Origin: CAZQFV01 sp964592645
Lineage (GTDB): Bacteria; Chloroflexota; Chloroflexia; DTKN01
Assembly (NCBI GenBank): GCA_964592645.1
Contig: CAZQFV010000025.1
Span: forward strand, 1-55,894
Length of the DNA stretch: 55,894 bases
Direction: 5' to 3'
The position numbers and the translations under genes were made by a program. This document shows, piece by piece, positions 33,601 to 41,076 of this stretch. Positions within the stretch are counted from its first letter, which is position 1. Every line of letters begins with the position of its first letter. A model generated the notes under the pieces. That model saw only the letters and a list, made by a program, of their open reading frames with translations. It was not told the DNA's origin and did no database searches.

Positions 33601-34243
33601 CCAGGCTGCCGATGGGCACGAAAGTGCCATCTCCCAGGATGATCTCTTCCTCGTAGGGGAGACACGCTGAGCAGTCGAGAGTGGGGAATGTCTTGTCGAG
33701 CTGCGCCATGTGTCCGCCCAGGCTGGGCTCCCGCTCGACGATGACCGTCTCGTACCCGGCCTCGGCCACGTCCAGGGCAGCCTGCACCCCGGCCACGCCG
33801 CCGCCGATCACCAGGCAGCGCTTGGTGACGCCCACCTGGCCGGCCTCCAGGGGGGCCAGGCCGGCCGCCTTGGCCACCGCCATGCGCACGATGTCGATGG
33901 CCTTGTCGGTGGCCACCGGGATCTCGGCGTGCACCCAGGAGTCGTGCTCGCGGATGTTGGCCTGCTCCATCAGGTAGGGGTTCAGCCCGCCGAAGGAGGT
34001 CGCCTTGCGGAAGGTGCGCTCGTGCATGCGCGGCGAGCAGGCCGCCACTACCACCCGGTCCAGGCGGTGCTCCTTGATCTTGTCCTGGATCAACTCCTGC
34101 CCCGGTGTGGAGCACATGTACATATAGTGCGTGGCATAGACTACCTGGTCCAGCTTGGCGGCCTCTTCGGCCACCCGGGCCACGTCCACGGTTGCCGCGA
34201 TGTTGGATCCGCAGTGGCAGACGAACACCCCGATACGGGCCAT
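30644..34243 (-). CDS. hdrA: HdrA (second copy), interrupted by an intein
   Basis: Precursor of 1199 residues: N-extein 1-193, intein 194-714, C-extein 715-1199 (spliced HdrA of 678 residues). N-extein: ARIGVFVCHCGSNIAATVD, ACSPRMHERTF, VIGGGVAGVQAALDVAEAG, EREPSLGGHMAQLDKTFP, LDCSA. The C-extein resumes with CILTPKLVEASQHPNI, then CTGCGVCWNNCP, PIYVPFAQAVPLVPVIDTQT, SCVGSRDVHVGRPYCSVFCC, VYNFYMDIRAAGKDYDEFTR and two final ferredoxin motifs (CVGCNLCVTVCP, CKGCGLCVNVC). HdrA holds the bifurcating FAD. It is full length, unlike the split copy. Start ATG 34243 with GGAGG four bases upstream. Confidence 0.95.
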   Translation of the reverse strand: MARIGVFVCHCGSNIAATVDVARVAEEAAKLDQVVYATHYMYMCSTPGQELIQDKIKEHRLDRVVVAACSPRMHERTFRKATSFGGLNPYLMEQANIREHDSWVHAEIPVATDKAIDIVRMAVAKAAGLAPLEAGQVGVTKRCLVIGGGVAGVQAALDVAEAGYETVIVEREPSLGGHMAQLDKTFPTLDCSACLPYEEEIILGDGTFVPIGSLVESFDRGAGRTILSQNEVTCKTAGITDVQRLPAPSQLLEITTRVGQTLRLTPDHRVLVDTSEGPTWVEARLLTPGLRLYAPHKIRVQSTTPRIVDLLPDDVLVVNEGLKETVRGVLHERFGTFEAAAQRLGIKVRNLYTRAYHLSLGDLRKICAATPLEWDRVAAEIKAVTHKGGADTELGAEYVTSDLLYLVGLIAADGSVSSAKAKRLEVQFGNTSPALVEAFTRAYHSVFPNRPAVFGPRRNNMQVISLKNRLLASIVRKLTAGNYRPIFRLPEELIAAFLRGYFDGHGSIRVHKSGTSGRIYYHFGNVPEEAEGIHLLLKRVGVLANIFTYPKRVHLEIASREDVLRFIALVGSNHPRKRARMDKLAPILAVPAKTRGGLFESLPLECGQRLKSIRVRYGIGTTGLPLSPPNLRAIERGRCRITRPTLRRLAAYLQDRIPPDDQDLQTLRKFLRWEFYLDEVADVQQAPSPGPFVYDVTVAGTHRFIPKGAFVVSNCILTPKLVEASQHPNIKLYTYSEVVDVKGYVGNFQVTIRRKPRYVDPKLCTGCGVCWNNCPLRPRPQEDGTVKGGFPSEFEVNMGRRAPIYVPFAQAVPLVPVIDTQTCTWFVKNGKCGLCAQKCPRRAIDYHQREELVTEPFGAIVVATGYDLFDATVYGEYGYGRYPDVITGLELERLMNASGPTYGHVLRPSDGKPPKTVVLVSCVGSRDVHVGRPYCSVFCCMYLAKHAIMLKEHDPEVEVYNFYMDIRAAGKDYDEFTRRAIEQYNAHYLRGRVSQVYERGGKLIVEGVDTLLGRPVEIAADLVVLATGATAPRGARDLFQTLNISYNLYDFINEAHPKLQPVETNSDGIFLCGCAAGPKDIPTSVAQASGAAAKVVGVLAKDAIVASPMVAEVNERECVGCNLCVTVCPYKAIELTQTKRGKTVARVNPTVCKGCGLCVNVCRGAAVNLKGFTDQQLVGQVVGLFAEPLAEFAEEPTET
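32102..33664 (-). other. Intein with LAGLIDADG homing endonuclease inside hdrA
   Basis: 521 residues. It begins with Cys1 (CLPYEEEIILGDGTFVPIGS, splicing block A). Block B is LEITTRVGQTLRLTPDHRVL, with the H of TPDH. Endonuclease motifs are YLVGLIAADGSV and FLRGYFDGHGSIRV. An HTH-like segment (LSPPNLRAIERGRCRITRPT) lies in the latter half. C-terminal splicing blocks are FVYDVTVAGTHRFIPKGAFV and VSN, ending in Asn before extein Cys+1. All residues needed for class 1 splicing are present except that the penultimate position is Ser, not His (block G reads FVVSN-C). The insertion lies between Ala and Cys of LDCSA/CILTPK. Confidence 0.93.
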
Positions 34244-34343
34244 GTTGCCTCCAAAGACATCACTCGTCAACCATCACCCGTCACCGCGCCTTGCATCAAG
34301 CACAATGCGCGGCGAGCGACCCATGAAGCGCGAACCCCCTCTC

Positions 34344-35219
34344 CTAGTCCCGAACCCCGATCTCGGCCAACAGCGTCCGCGTATCGGTCAGGTGCCGATC
34401 CAGGTACAGCTCCTTCGCCCCCCGGCCCATGGCCAGCCCGGCAAGCTGGGTGAAGTAGAGGATCGGCAGGCGGAAGTCGGTGCCGTAGTGGCGGTTGATC
34501 TGCGCCTGGCGTGTGTCCAGGTTGGAGTGGCACATCGGGCAGGCCGTGACCAGGCCGTTGGCCCCGCGCCCGACGGCGTCGTCCAGCAGCCGGCGGGTCA
34601 GCTCCAGGGCGATGTCGGTGCGCGAGAGGGCCAGGCTGCCGCCGCAGCACTCGGTCTTCAGGGGCCAGTCCACGAGCGTGGCCCCGGCGGCCAGGATGAT
34701 CTTGTCGAGCATCGTCGGGTACTCGGCGTCGTCGGGGGCCAGGATCTCGGGCGGGCGCACCAGCAGGCAGCCGTAGTAGGCCACCAGGCGCAGGCCGGCC
34801 AGGTCGCGTGTCCTCTTTTCCTTCAACCGGGCCAGTTTCTCTTCCTGCGAAAAGAGGTCCACCAGCGAGTGGACCTGCACCTCGCCCACAAACGGCCTAT
34901 CCAGGAAGCCGTTGATGCGGGCCCGCAGCCGCTCGTCGCGCAGGTCGTGGACGGTGTGGCGGAACCGGGCATAGCACATGGCGCAGGGGGCGACGACGGC
35001 CTCGAAACCCTGCTCCACGGCCAGGCGCAGGTTCCTGGCCGGCAGGGCCAGCGCCAGGTCGGCGTCGGTGTTGTGGCCGGAGGAGGCCCCGCAGCAGGTC
35101 CAGCCCTCCAGCTCCTCCAGCTCCACCCCCAGGTCCCGGCAGGAGAGGCGCGTGGAGATGTCGTACTCGCAGGCCGTGCCCTCCAGGGAGCAGCCGGGGT
35201 AGTAGGCGTAGCGGGTCAT
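34344..35219 (-). CDS. hdrB: HdrB-like subunit (second copy)
   Basis: 291 residues with two CCG domains: YYPGCSLEGTACEYD, GWTCCGASSG, APCAMCYARF, then YYGCLLVRPP, TECCGGSLAL, TACPMCHSNLD. These bind the noncubane clusters of the disulfide-reducing site. The start ATG 35219 overlaps the hdrC stop by four bases. A 100-base gap follows before hdrA, with no promoter evident. It differs clearly in sequence from the first HdrB, so the two Hdr systems are not a recent tandem duplication. Confidence 0.93.
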   Translation of the reverse strand: MTRYAYYPGCSLEGTACEYDISTRLSCRDLGVELEELEGWTCCGASSGHNTDADLALALPARNLRLAVEQGFEAVVAPCAMCYARFRHTVHDLRDERLRARINGFLDRPFVGEVQVHSLVDLFSQEEKLARLKEKRTRDLAGLRLVAYYGCLLVRPPEILAPDDAEYPTMLDKIILAAGATLVDWPLKTECCGGSLALSRTDIALELTRRLLDDAVGRGANGLVTACPMCHSNLDTRQAQINRHYGTDFRLPILYFTQLAGLAMGRGAKELYLDRHLTDTRTLLAEIGVRD

Positions 35220-35782
35220 CTCTGGCCCTCCTCGGCCACGCGCCGAAAGATGCGCTCCACCTCGTCCTGGCCGCGATAGCGCTTGGGGAGGAGATCGATC
35301 TTGCCGTGGGTGACCATCGGCAGGGCCAGGTCCAGGCCCGAGAGGAGCCGGCCGGAGCGCAGGTTGTACAGCCCGATCAGCCCCGGCTCGTACATCCGTC
35401 CGGTGAGGCGGATCATGTCCAGGAAGGTGCGGTGAAAGGCCACGACCGTGGGTTCGGAGGGGCGGAGTCCCTGCTCCAGGGCCAGCTCGCGCAGCCCATC
35501 CATCACCCGGGCGATGTCCACCTCGCAGGGGCAGCGGGTGGTGCAGGTGATGCAAGAGGCGCAGATCCAGTAGGTGTTGCGGCCGAACACCCAGTCGCGC
35601 TGTTCGAGCTGCAGGCCGCGCATGATCTGGTGGGGGCCGGCGTCCATGGCATAGGCCACCGGGCAGCCGGCCGTGCAGCGGCCGCACTGGTAACAGGCGC
35701 GCACGTCCACCTGCAGCCGCTCCTGGATCTGCGCGGCCAGGGGACGCTCGCGGAGCGCCAACTTCAAGACATCCACGGCCAT
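35216..35782 (-). CDS. hdrC: HdrC-like iron-sulfur subunit (second copy)
   Basis: 188 residues with two [4Fe-4S] motifs: CYQCGRCTAGCPVAYAM near residue 30 and CASCITCTTRCPCEVDI near residue 75. Soluble type. First gene of the hdrCBA-flxDCBA-fdhD operon, about 115 bases downstream of a near-consensus promoter. Start ATG 35782. Confidence 0.93.
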   Translation of the reverse strand: MAVDVLKLALRERPLAAQIQERLQVDVRACYQCGRCTAGCPVAYAMDAGPHQIMRGLQLEQRDWVFGRNTYWICASCITCTTRCPCEVDIARVMDGLRELALEQGLRPSEPTVVAFHRTFLDMIRLTGRMYEPGLIGLYNLRSGRLLSGLDLALPMVTHGKIDLLPKRYRGQDEVERIFRRVAEEGQR

Positions 35783-35901
35783 ATACTCTCCTGGTAGATC
35801 GATCCCGCCGGCGCACCCGGCCGGCTTACGCCACGGCGGCAGACGCTTGCAAGCTCGGCCTTTTGCGGCAAGAGAAGGAAAAACCTCACAGATCAGAAAG
35901 C

Positions 35902-35930
35902 TTTATACCGCAACCGGGGCAGATTGTCAA
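35902..35930 (-). promoter_or_regulatory. Near-consensus promoter of the second hdr/flx operon
   Basis: TTGACA, 17-base spacer, TATAAA on the minus strand; start near 35895, leader about 113 bases. It is divergent from the promoter at 35946-35974; only 15 bases separate their -35 boxes, so a bound regulator could affect both. Confidence 0.85.
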
Positions 35931-35945
35931 TAGCGGTGGGGACAG

Positions 35946-35974
35946 TTGACCGCGGCCCCGGTTTCTGCTATTAT
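35946..35974 (+). promoter_or_regulatory. Promoter of the sulfotransferase gene
   Basis: TTGACC, 17-base spacer, TATTAT; start near 35981, about 77 bases before the ATG at 36058. Confidence 0.75.
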
Positions 35975-36057
35975 GAATGTGTCATAGTGGACAGGCACCA
36001 GGAGGCGTTGCGGCAGGGCGGCCGCGATTCCAGAGCACACCCCGGGAGGGTTCCCCC

Positions 36058-37173
36058 ATGGCGATCGCCGACTTCTTCAAGGTCACCGAGCAGTTCTACA
36101 GCGGCACCACCTTCCGCAACTGGTTCCAACTGCTGCAGGAGAACCACTGGGCCATCAGCGGGCCCTACCTGCTGCGGGCCGGCTACGTGACCTTCTCCGC
36201 CCTGGTCACGCTGCCCTTTCGCCTCTACGAGGAGGCCCGCTTCCGCCGCCAGGTGGAGTCCACGGCGATCGAGAAGCCGCCGGTGTTCATCCTGGGCCAT
36301 TGGCGCAGCGGCACGACCTACCTGCACGTGCTGTTGGCCCAGGACCGCCGCTTCGCCTACGCCTCCAACCTGCAGGTGATCCTGCCGGGGGTGTTCCTGG
36401 GCAGCACGCCGGTGTTCGAGAAGCTGGTGCGCCGCTACATGCCGCACAAGCGCTGGATGGACAACTTTGCCCTGGAGCCGGACCTGCCCTCCGAGGACGA
36501 GTTCGCCATCGCCAACCTGTGCCCCTATTCGATGTACCACAGCCTGGCGTTCCCGCGCAACCGCTACCGCTACGTGCGCTACTGCACCTGGGACGGCGTT
36601 CCGGCCCGCGTCACCCGCGCCTGGCAGAAAGTGGTCCTGTACTTTTTCAAGAAACTAACCTATCAGTCTCGCAGCAAGCAGCTCCTGTTGAAGAACCCCA
36701 CCTACACCTCGCGCATCCCGCAGTTGCTGGAGTTGTTCCCCCAGGCCAAGTTCATCCACATCTGCCGCAACCCCTACGACGTCTTTCGCTCGACGCTGCG
36801 CATGTACGAAAAGATGTTTCCCTCCTTCTACATCCAGGAGCCCCGGGGAGGCGTACCCGAGGCCCAGGAATATATCCTGCACGTCTACCGCCGGATGTAC
36901 GAAAAGTACTTGGCCGACAGGGCGCTCATCCCCAGCGGCAACCTGGTGGAGCTGCGCTACGAGGACTTTGTCCGCGATCCGCTCCCCGAGGTCCGGCGCA
37001 TCTACGCCACCCTGGGGCTGCCCGGCTTCTCCGAGGCCGAGGCGGCCTTCCGGGACTATGTCGCCGCCCAGAAAGGCTTCCAGGTGAACGAGAACGTCCT
37101 CGACGAGGCCACCCGCCGGATGGTGGCCGAGCGCTGGGCGCTCACCTTCGACGCCTGGGGCTACCCGCGGTAG
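36058..37173 (+). CDS. Sulfotransferase family protein
   Basis: 371 residues. The PAPS-binding signatures are visible: a 5-prime phosphosulfate loop PPVFILGHWRSGTTYLHVLL near residue 80 and the 3-prime phosphate loop FIHICRNPYDVFRSTLRM near residue 235. Also LLLKNPTYTSRIPQLLELFP and YEDFVRDPLPEVRRIYATLG near the end, as in the Sulfotransfer_3-type family. The acceptor (sugar, lipid or protein) is not evident. A basic, tyrosine-rich centre has no transmembrane segment. Start ATG 36058 with GGAGG upstream; the longer frame to 35977 overlaps the transcript start. Confidence 0.85.
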   Translation: MAIADFFKVTEQFYSGTTFRNWFQLLQENHWAISGPYLLRAGYVTFSALVTLPFRLYEEARFRRQVESTAIEKPPVFILGHWRSGTTYLHVLLAQDRRFAYASNLQVILPGVFLGSTPVFEKLVRRYMPHKRWMDNFALEPDLPSEDEFAIANLCPYSMYHSLAFPRNRYRYVRYCTWDGVPARVTRAWQKVVLYFFKKLTYQSRSKQLLLKNPTYTSRIPQLLELFPQAKFIHICRNPYDVFRSTLRMYEKMFPSFYIQEPRGGVPEAQEYILHVYRRMYEKYLADRALIPSGNLVELRYEDFVRDPLPEVRRIYATLGLPGFSEAEAAFRDYVAAQKGFQVNENVLDEATRRMVAERWALTFDAWGYPR

Positions 37174-37204
37174 CTGCCCAAGACGCCAAGAACGGCTATT
37201 TGCC

Positions 37205-37271
37205 GACCACAAAGGCACAAAGATGGACTTGCAGTTCCTACACAAGCCCTTCTTCGTGCCTTCGTGGTCCC
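37205..37271. repeat. Interspersed hairpin repeat (ACCACAAAGGCACAAAG family)
   Basis: Left arm GACCACAAAGGCACAAAGA (37205-37223); right arm TTCTTCGTGCCTTCGTGGTC (37252-37271) is its near complement. Shares its sequence with the tandem repeats at 25939-26012. It occupies much of the 37174-37368 gap between the sulfotransferase and the next gene; no gene or clear -35/-10 pair there. Confidence 0.6.
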
Positions 37272-37368
37272 CTACTCCTGAACTTTGTACCCCCCGATGT
37301 ACCTTTCGGTGGATGTGGCGGCCTCCTCCTGGTGATACACTGCATTCCAAAACGCCAAGGAGGCTGCG

Positions 37369-38838
37369 ATGAACGAACGCCAACGCGCTTACGAACCGCT
37401 CGACCTGCTCTGGCTGGTCCTGGGGGCAGTCCTGTACGCCTTTGTCGGCTGGCGCTGGAATATACCCATCGCCGCCTGGCTGGCCCCCCTCTTCCTGATG
37501 CGCTTCTTCCGCCGGCAGGACCGCTGGTACAAGGCCCTCCTGGCCTATCCGCTGCTGGCCGTCGCCGGGGCGCTCAACAAGTGGAACGCCTGGGACCTGG
37601 ACGCGATCGTCCAGGCCGGCCTCAGCCTGCTCCTGCCGCTGCCGCTCCTGATCGCCCTCTACCTGGACCGCGCCTTCTGCCGCAGGCTCCCGGCGCTGCC
37701 GGGCACGCTGCTCTTTCCCGCCGTCACCGTGGCCTTCGACCTGGCTATCGGGCTGTGGCCCCTCCTGGGCACGATCATCTCCCCGGCCGTCACCCAGTTC
37801 GAGCTGACCTCGCTCATCCAGGTCGCCTCGGTGACCGGCATCTGGGGGCTGACCTTTCTCCTCGGCTGGGCGGCGAGCATGGTCAACCTGTGGTGGGAAA
37901 ACGGCTTCGAGGCGCGGCGCATCGCCCGGCCGGCCGCCGTCTTCTTTGCCGTCTTCCTGGCGATCCTCCTGGGCGGCGCGGCCCGCCTGGCCCTGGCCCG
38001 GCCGGCTGTGGCAACCGTCCGCGTGGCCGGCGTCACCGTGCCCCACCCCCGCGACTACTGGAGCGAGATCATCGACCAGGCCACCCCGCGCGACCTGGCT
38101 CACCGCTTCGCGGCCGAGATCGCCGCCCTGAACGATCAGCTCTTTGAGCGGAGCGCGCAGGCCGCGGCCGGCGGCGGGGCGCAGATCGTCTTCTGGTCGG
38201 AGGGCAACGGCGTCGTCTACGAGGAAGACGAGGCCGCCTTCCTGCAGCGCGCCCAGGAGTTTGCCCGGCAGCGCCAGGTCTATTTCGCCCCGGCCTTGCT
38301 GGTGCTGCACTATGGGCAGACCACCAGCGACAACAAGCTGGTGATGATCACCCCCCAGGGCGAGATTGCCTTCACCTATGTCAAGACCATCTCCTGGTAC
38401 GAGACCGACTCGGACGGCCTCCTGCGCTGGGTGGACACGCCCTACGGGCGCCTCTCGGCGGCCATCTGCTTCGACATGGACTTTCCCACCTTGCTCCGCC
38501 AGGCGGCGCGGCAGGATGTGGACATCGTCCTGGTGCCGGCCTTTGACTCCGCGGGGATCAAGCCCTACCACACCCAGGTGGGCCTCTTCCGCGCCGTGGA
38601 GGATGGCTTCTCCATCGTCCGCCAGGTCAACACCGGCACCTCGATGGCCGTGGACTACCAGGGCAACGTCCTGGCCTACCAGGACTATTTCCGCACCGCC
38701 GACCGCACCATGCTGGCCGACGTGCCGACGAAAGGCGTGCGGACGATCTACGGCGTCCTGGGCGACTGGTTCGCCTACGCCAACGCGCTCCTGGCCGCCG
38801 GACTGCTCGGCTGGGCCGCGTGGCGCCGGCCTGTTTGA
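37369..38838 (+). CDS. Lnt-like apolipoprotein N-acyltransferase / nitrilase-superfamily protein
   Basis: 489 residues. Six or so membrane helices span residues 12-205, followed by a periplasm-facing nitrilase-fold domain. The catalytic triad is visible: Glu in IVFWSEGNGVVY, Lys in YVKTISWYETDS and Cys in GRLSAAICFDMDFPTLLR. One more helix ends the protein. This matches Lnt, which N-acylates lipoproteins, though the sequence is divergent and the substrate could differ. Start ATG 37369 with AAGGAGG. The stop codon overlaps the -35 box of the next promoter. Confidence 0.85.
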   Translation: MNERQRAYEPLDLLWLVLGAVLYAFVGWRWNIPIAAWLAPLFLMRFFRRQDRWYKALLAYPLLAVAGALNKWNAWDLDAIVQAGLSLLLPLPLLIALYLDRAFCRRLPALPGTLLFPAVTVAFDLAIGLWPLLGTIISPAVTQFELTSLIQVASVTGIWGLTFLLGWAASMVNLWWENGFEARRIARPAAVFFAVFLAILLGGAARLALARPAVATVRVAGVTVPHPRDYWSEIIDQATPRDLAHRFAAEIAALNDQLFERSAQAAAGGGAQIVFWSEGNGVVYEEDEAAFLQRAQEFARQRQVYFAPALLVLHYGQTTSDNKLVMITPQGEIAFTYVKTISWYETDSDGLLRWVDTPYGRLSAAICFDMDFPTLLRQAARQDVDIVLVPAFDSAGIKPYHTQVGLFRAVEDGFSIVRQVNTGTSMAVDYQGNVLAYQDYFRTADRTMLADVPTKGVRTIYGVLGDWFAYANALLAAGLLGWAAWRRPV

Positions 38839-38863
38839 CAGAAGTGCCCCCCCCGTGTACAAT
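38835..38863 (+). promoter_or_regulatory. Promoter of the chelatase-S1-DUF1028-mobB operon
   Basis: TTGACA, 17-base spacer (C8 run), TACAAT; start near 38870, about 62 bases before the ATG at 38932. Confidence 0.8.
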
Positions 38864-38931
38864 GGATCGGCATCCGAGACTCTACCACCACGACGGGGTC
38901 TCGTCCGAGTTCGGCACGTGGAGGCACCTTT

Positions 38932-41076
38932 ATGCTTTGGCGGCGCCCGGTGTATCCTTTCACCGCCCTGGTCGGCCAGGAGCGGATGAAACGGGCCCTG
39001 ATCCTGAACGCCATCAACCCCCGCATCGGCGGGCTGCTCATCCGAGGACAGAAAGGAACAGCCAAGTCGACCGCTGTACGCGCCCTGGCCAACCTCCTCC
39101 CCGAGATCGAGACCGTCGCCGATTGCCCCTTTAGCTGCCCTCCCGATCAGCCCGAAGCGCAGTGCGATACCTGCCGTGAGCGACTGTCCCGCGGCGAGGT
39201 CCTGCCGCGCCTGCGGCGCAAGGTGCGCGTCGTCGATCTGCCGATCAACGCCTCCGAGGACCGCCTGGTCGGCTCCTTCGACCTGGAGCAGGCCATCGCC
39301 CAGGGGGTGCGCCGCTTCGAGGCCGGCCTCCTGGCCGAGGCCAACCGCGGCTTCCTCTATGTCGACGAGGTCAACCTGCTCGACGACCACCTGGTGGACC
39401 TGCTGCTCGACGCCGCCGCCATGGGCGTCAACACCGTGGAGCGCGAGGGCATCTCCTACAGCCACCCGGCGCGCTTCATCCTGGTGGGGACCATGAACCC
39501 CGAGGAAGGGGAGCTGCGCCCGCAATTGCTGGACCGCTTCGGCCTGTGCGTGGAGATCACCGGCCTGGCCGATGTCGAAGAGCGCATCGAAGTCGTCATC
39601 CGCCGCGGGGCCTACGAGCGCGACCCCGAGGGCTTTAGCGCCGAGTGGGCCGGCCGCGAGGAGCTGTTGGCCGCCCGGGTGGTGGCCGCCCAGTCCCGCC
39701 TGGACGCCGTGCGCCCCTCCCGCGCGGACCTCTTTGCCGTCGCCCAGCTCTGTCTGGAAATGGAGGTCCAGGGCCACCGCGCCGACATCACCATCATCGA
39801 GACGGCCCTGACCAATGCCGCCCTCGAAGGGCGCGACCGCCTGCTCCCCGAGGACCTGCTGCTGGCCTCCGAGCTGGCCCTGCCCCACCGCATGAAGCGC
39901 CACCCGCTGGAGGGCACCGGGCTGGACCGGGAGCGCGTGGCCCAGATCCTGGAACAGAACAACTCCGGCCCGACCTCGCCGGCCGGCGAGGTCGGGCCGC
40001 GCGACCCGCTCGTCTCCCCGGAGACGTCGCAGCCCATCACCGGCGCGCCCGCGCCGAGCGAGGCCCCGACGACCATCCTGCGCGGCGGCTCCTCCGACGA
40101 ACTGTACAAGGTGGGGCTGAAGAGCGGCGGCGTGGTCTTTGCGCCGGGCGAGATCTTTCGCCCGCGGAGGCTAGAGACCAAGGCCGACCGCTGTGTGCGC
40201 CGCGCTCCCGGGCGGCGCAGCCTGACACGCACCCGCCGCCGGCAGGGGCGCTACGTGGCCAGCCGCCTGCCGGACGAGGCCGGCCTGACCGACCCGGCCT
40301 TTGACGCCATCCTGCGCGCCGCGGCGCCCTTCCAGCGCCGCCGCGAGCACGGTGGGCAGGCCGTTGCCCTGCGCCGCTGGGACCTGCGGCAGAAGGTGCG
40401 CGTGCGCCGGGCGCGCAACGTGATCCTCTTTGTCGTCGACGCCTCCTGGTCCATGGCCGCCGAGGCCCGCATGGAGGCCACCAAGGGGGCCATCCTCTCC
40501 CTGCTGCTGGACGCCTACCAGCGGCGCGACCGCGTCGGGCTGGTGGTCTTTCAGAAGGAGACGGCGACGCTGCTGCTGCCGCCGACCAACAGCGTGGAGC
40601 TGGCCCGCCGCCGGTTGGAGAACCTGCCCACCGGGGGCAAGACCCCGCTCAGCCGCGGGCTGCTGCTGGGGTACCGCGTCCTGGAGCAGGCCCGCCGGCA
40701 GGACGCCGAGGCCATGCCGCTGCTGGTGCTGATCACCGACGGCCAGGGCAACGTGGCCATGACGGCCCGGCACCCCCAGGAGGAAGCCCGCCTGGTGGCC
40801 GAGATGATCGGCCGGCGCGGCATCCGCTGCGTAGTCATCGACACCGAGCACGAGCAGTTCAACCGTGGGCTGGCCCGGCAGATCGCCGAGGCGGCCCAGG
40901 GCGAGTACTACCGCCTGACCGAGATGCGCGCGCAGGCGCTTTTGCGCACCGTGCGCCAGCAGCTCCGCGGCGAGGAAACCACCTGCCCGTCCGCGCTCCC
41001 CGCGAGCGCCGGGGGCCCCGCCGCCCTGCGGGGCGGGGATGGGAAACCATTTCCGATAGGAGGAAATCAACCATGA
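38932..41076 (+). CDS. Fused ChlI-ChlD type magnesium/cobalt-chelatase subunit
   Basis: 714 residues. An N-terminal AAA+ domain has Walker A GLLIRGQKGTAKSTAVRALA, the CPFSCPPDQPEAQCDTC insertion typical of BchI-like proteins, Walker B RGFLYVDEVNLLDDHLVDLL and sensor VGTMNPEEGELRPQLLDRFG. An acidic/proline-rich linker (about 340-400) and a C-terminal VWA domain follow, with the MIDAS motif VDASWSM near residue 503, TGGKTPLS and LITDGQGN. In chlorophyll-free bacteria such I-D fusions act with a cobaltochelatase or another metal-insertion target. No large H/CobN subunit is in the window. Start ATG 38932. The stop overlaps the next start (ATGA). Confidence 0.9.
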   Translation: MLWRRPVYPFTALVGQERMKRALILNAINPRIGGLLIRGQKGTAKSTAVRALANLLPEIETVADCPFSCPPDQPEAQCDTCRERLSRGEVLPRLRRKVRVVDLPINASEDRLVGSFDLEQAIAQGVRRFEAGLLAEANRGFLYVDEVNLLDDHLVDLLLDAAAMGVNTVEREGISYSHPARFILVGTMNPEEGELRPQLLDRFGLCVEITGLADVEERIEVVIRRGAYERDPEGFSAEWAGREELLAARVVAAQSRLDAVRPSRADLFAVAQLCLEMEVQGHRADITIIETALTNAALEGRDRLLPEDLLLASELALPHRMKRHPLEGTGLDRERVAQILEQNNSGPTSPAGEVGPRDPLVSPETSQPITGAPAPSEAPTTILRGGSSDELYKVGLKSGGVVFAPGEIFRPRRLETKADRCVRRAPGRRSLTRTRRRQGRYVASRLPDEAGLTDPAFDAILRAAAPFQRRREHGGQAVALRRWDLRQKVRVRRARNVILFVVDASWSMAAEARMEATKGAILSLLLDAYQRRDRVGLVVFQKETATLLLPPTNSVELARRRLENLPTGGKTPLSRGLLLGYRVLEQARRQDAEAMPLLVLITDGQGNVAMTARHPQEEARLVAEMIGRRGIRCVVIDTEHEQFNRGLARQIAEAAQGEYYRLTEMRAQALLRTVRQQLRGEETTCPSALPASAGGPAALRGGDGKPFPIGGNQP

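Noticed and set aside
36655..39903. 1082-codon minus-strand open frame
   Set aside because: Antisense to the sulfotransferase, Lnt-like and chelatase genes; low-complexity translation with no domain.
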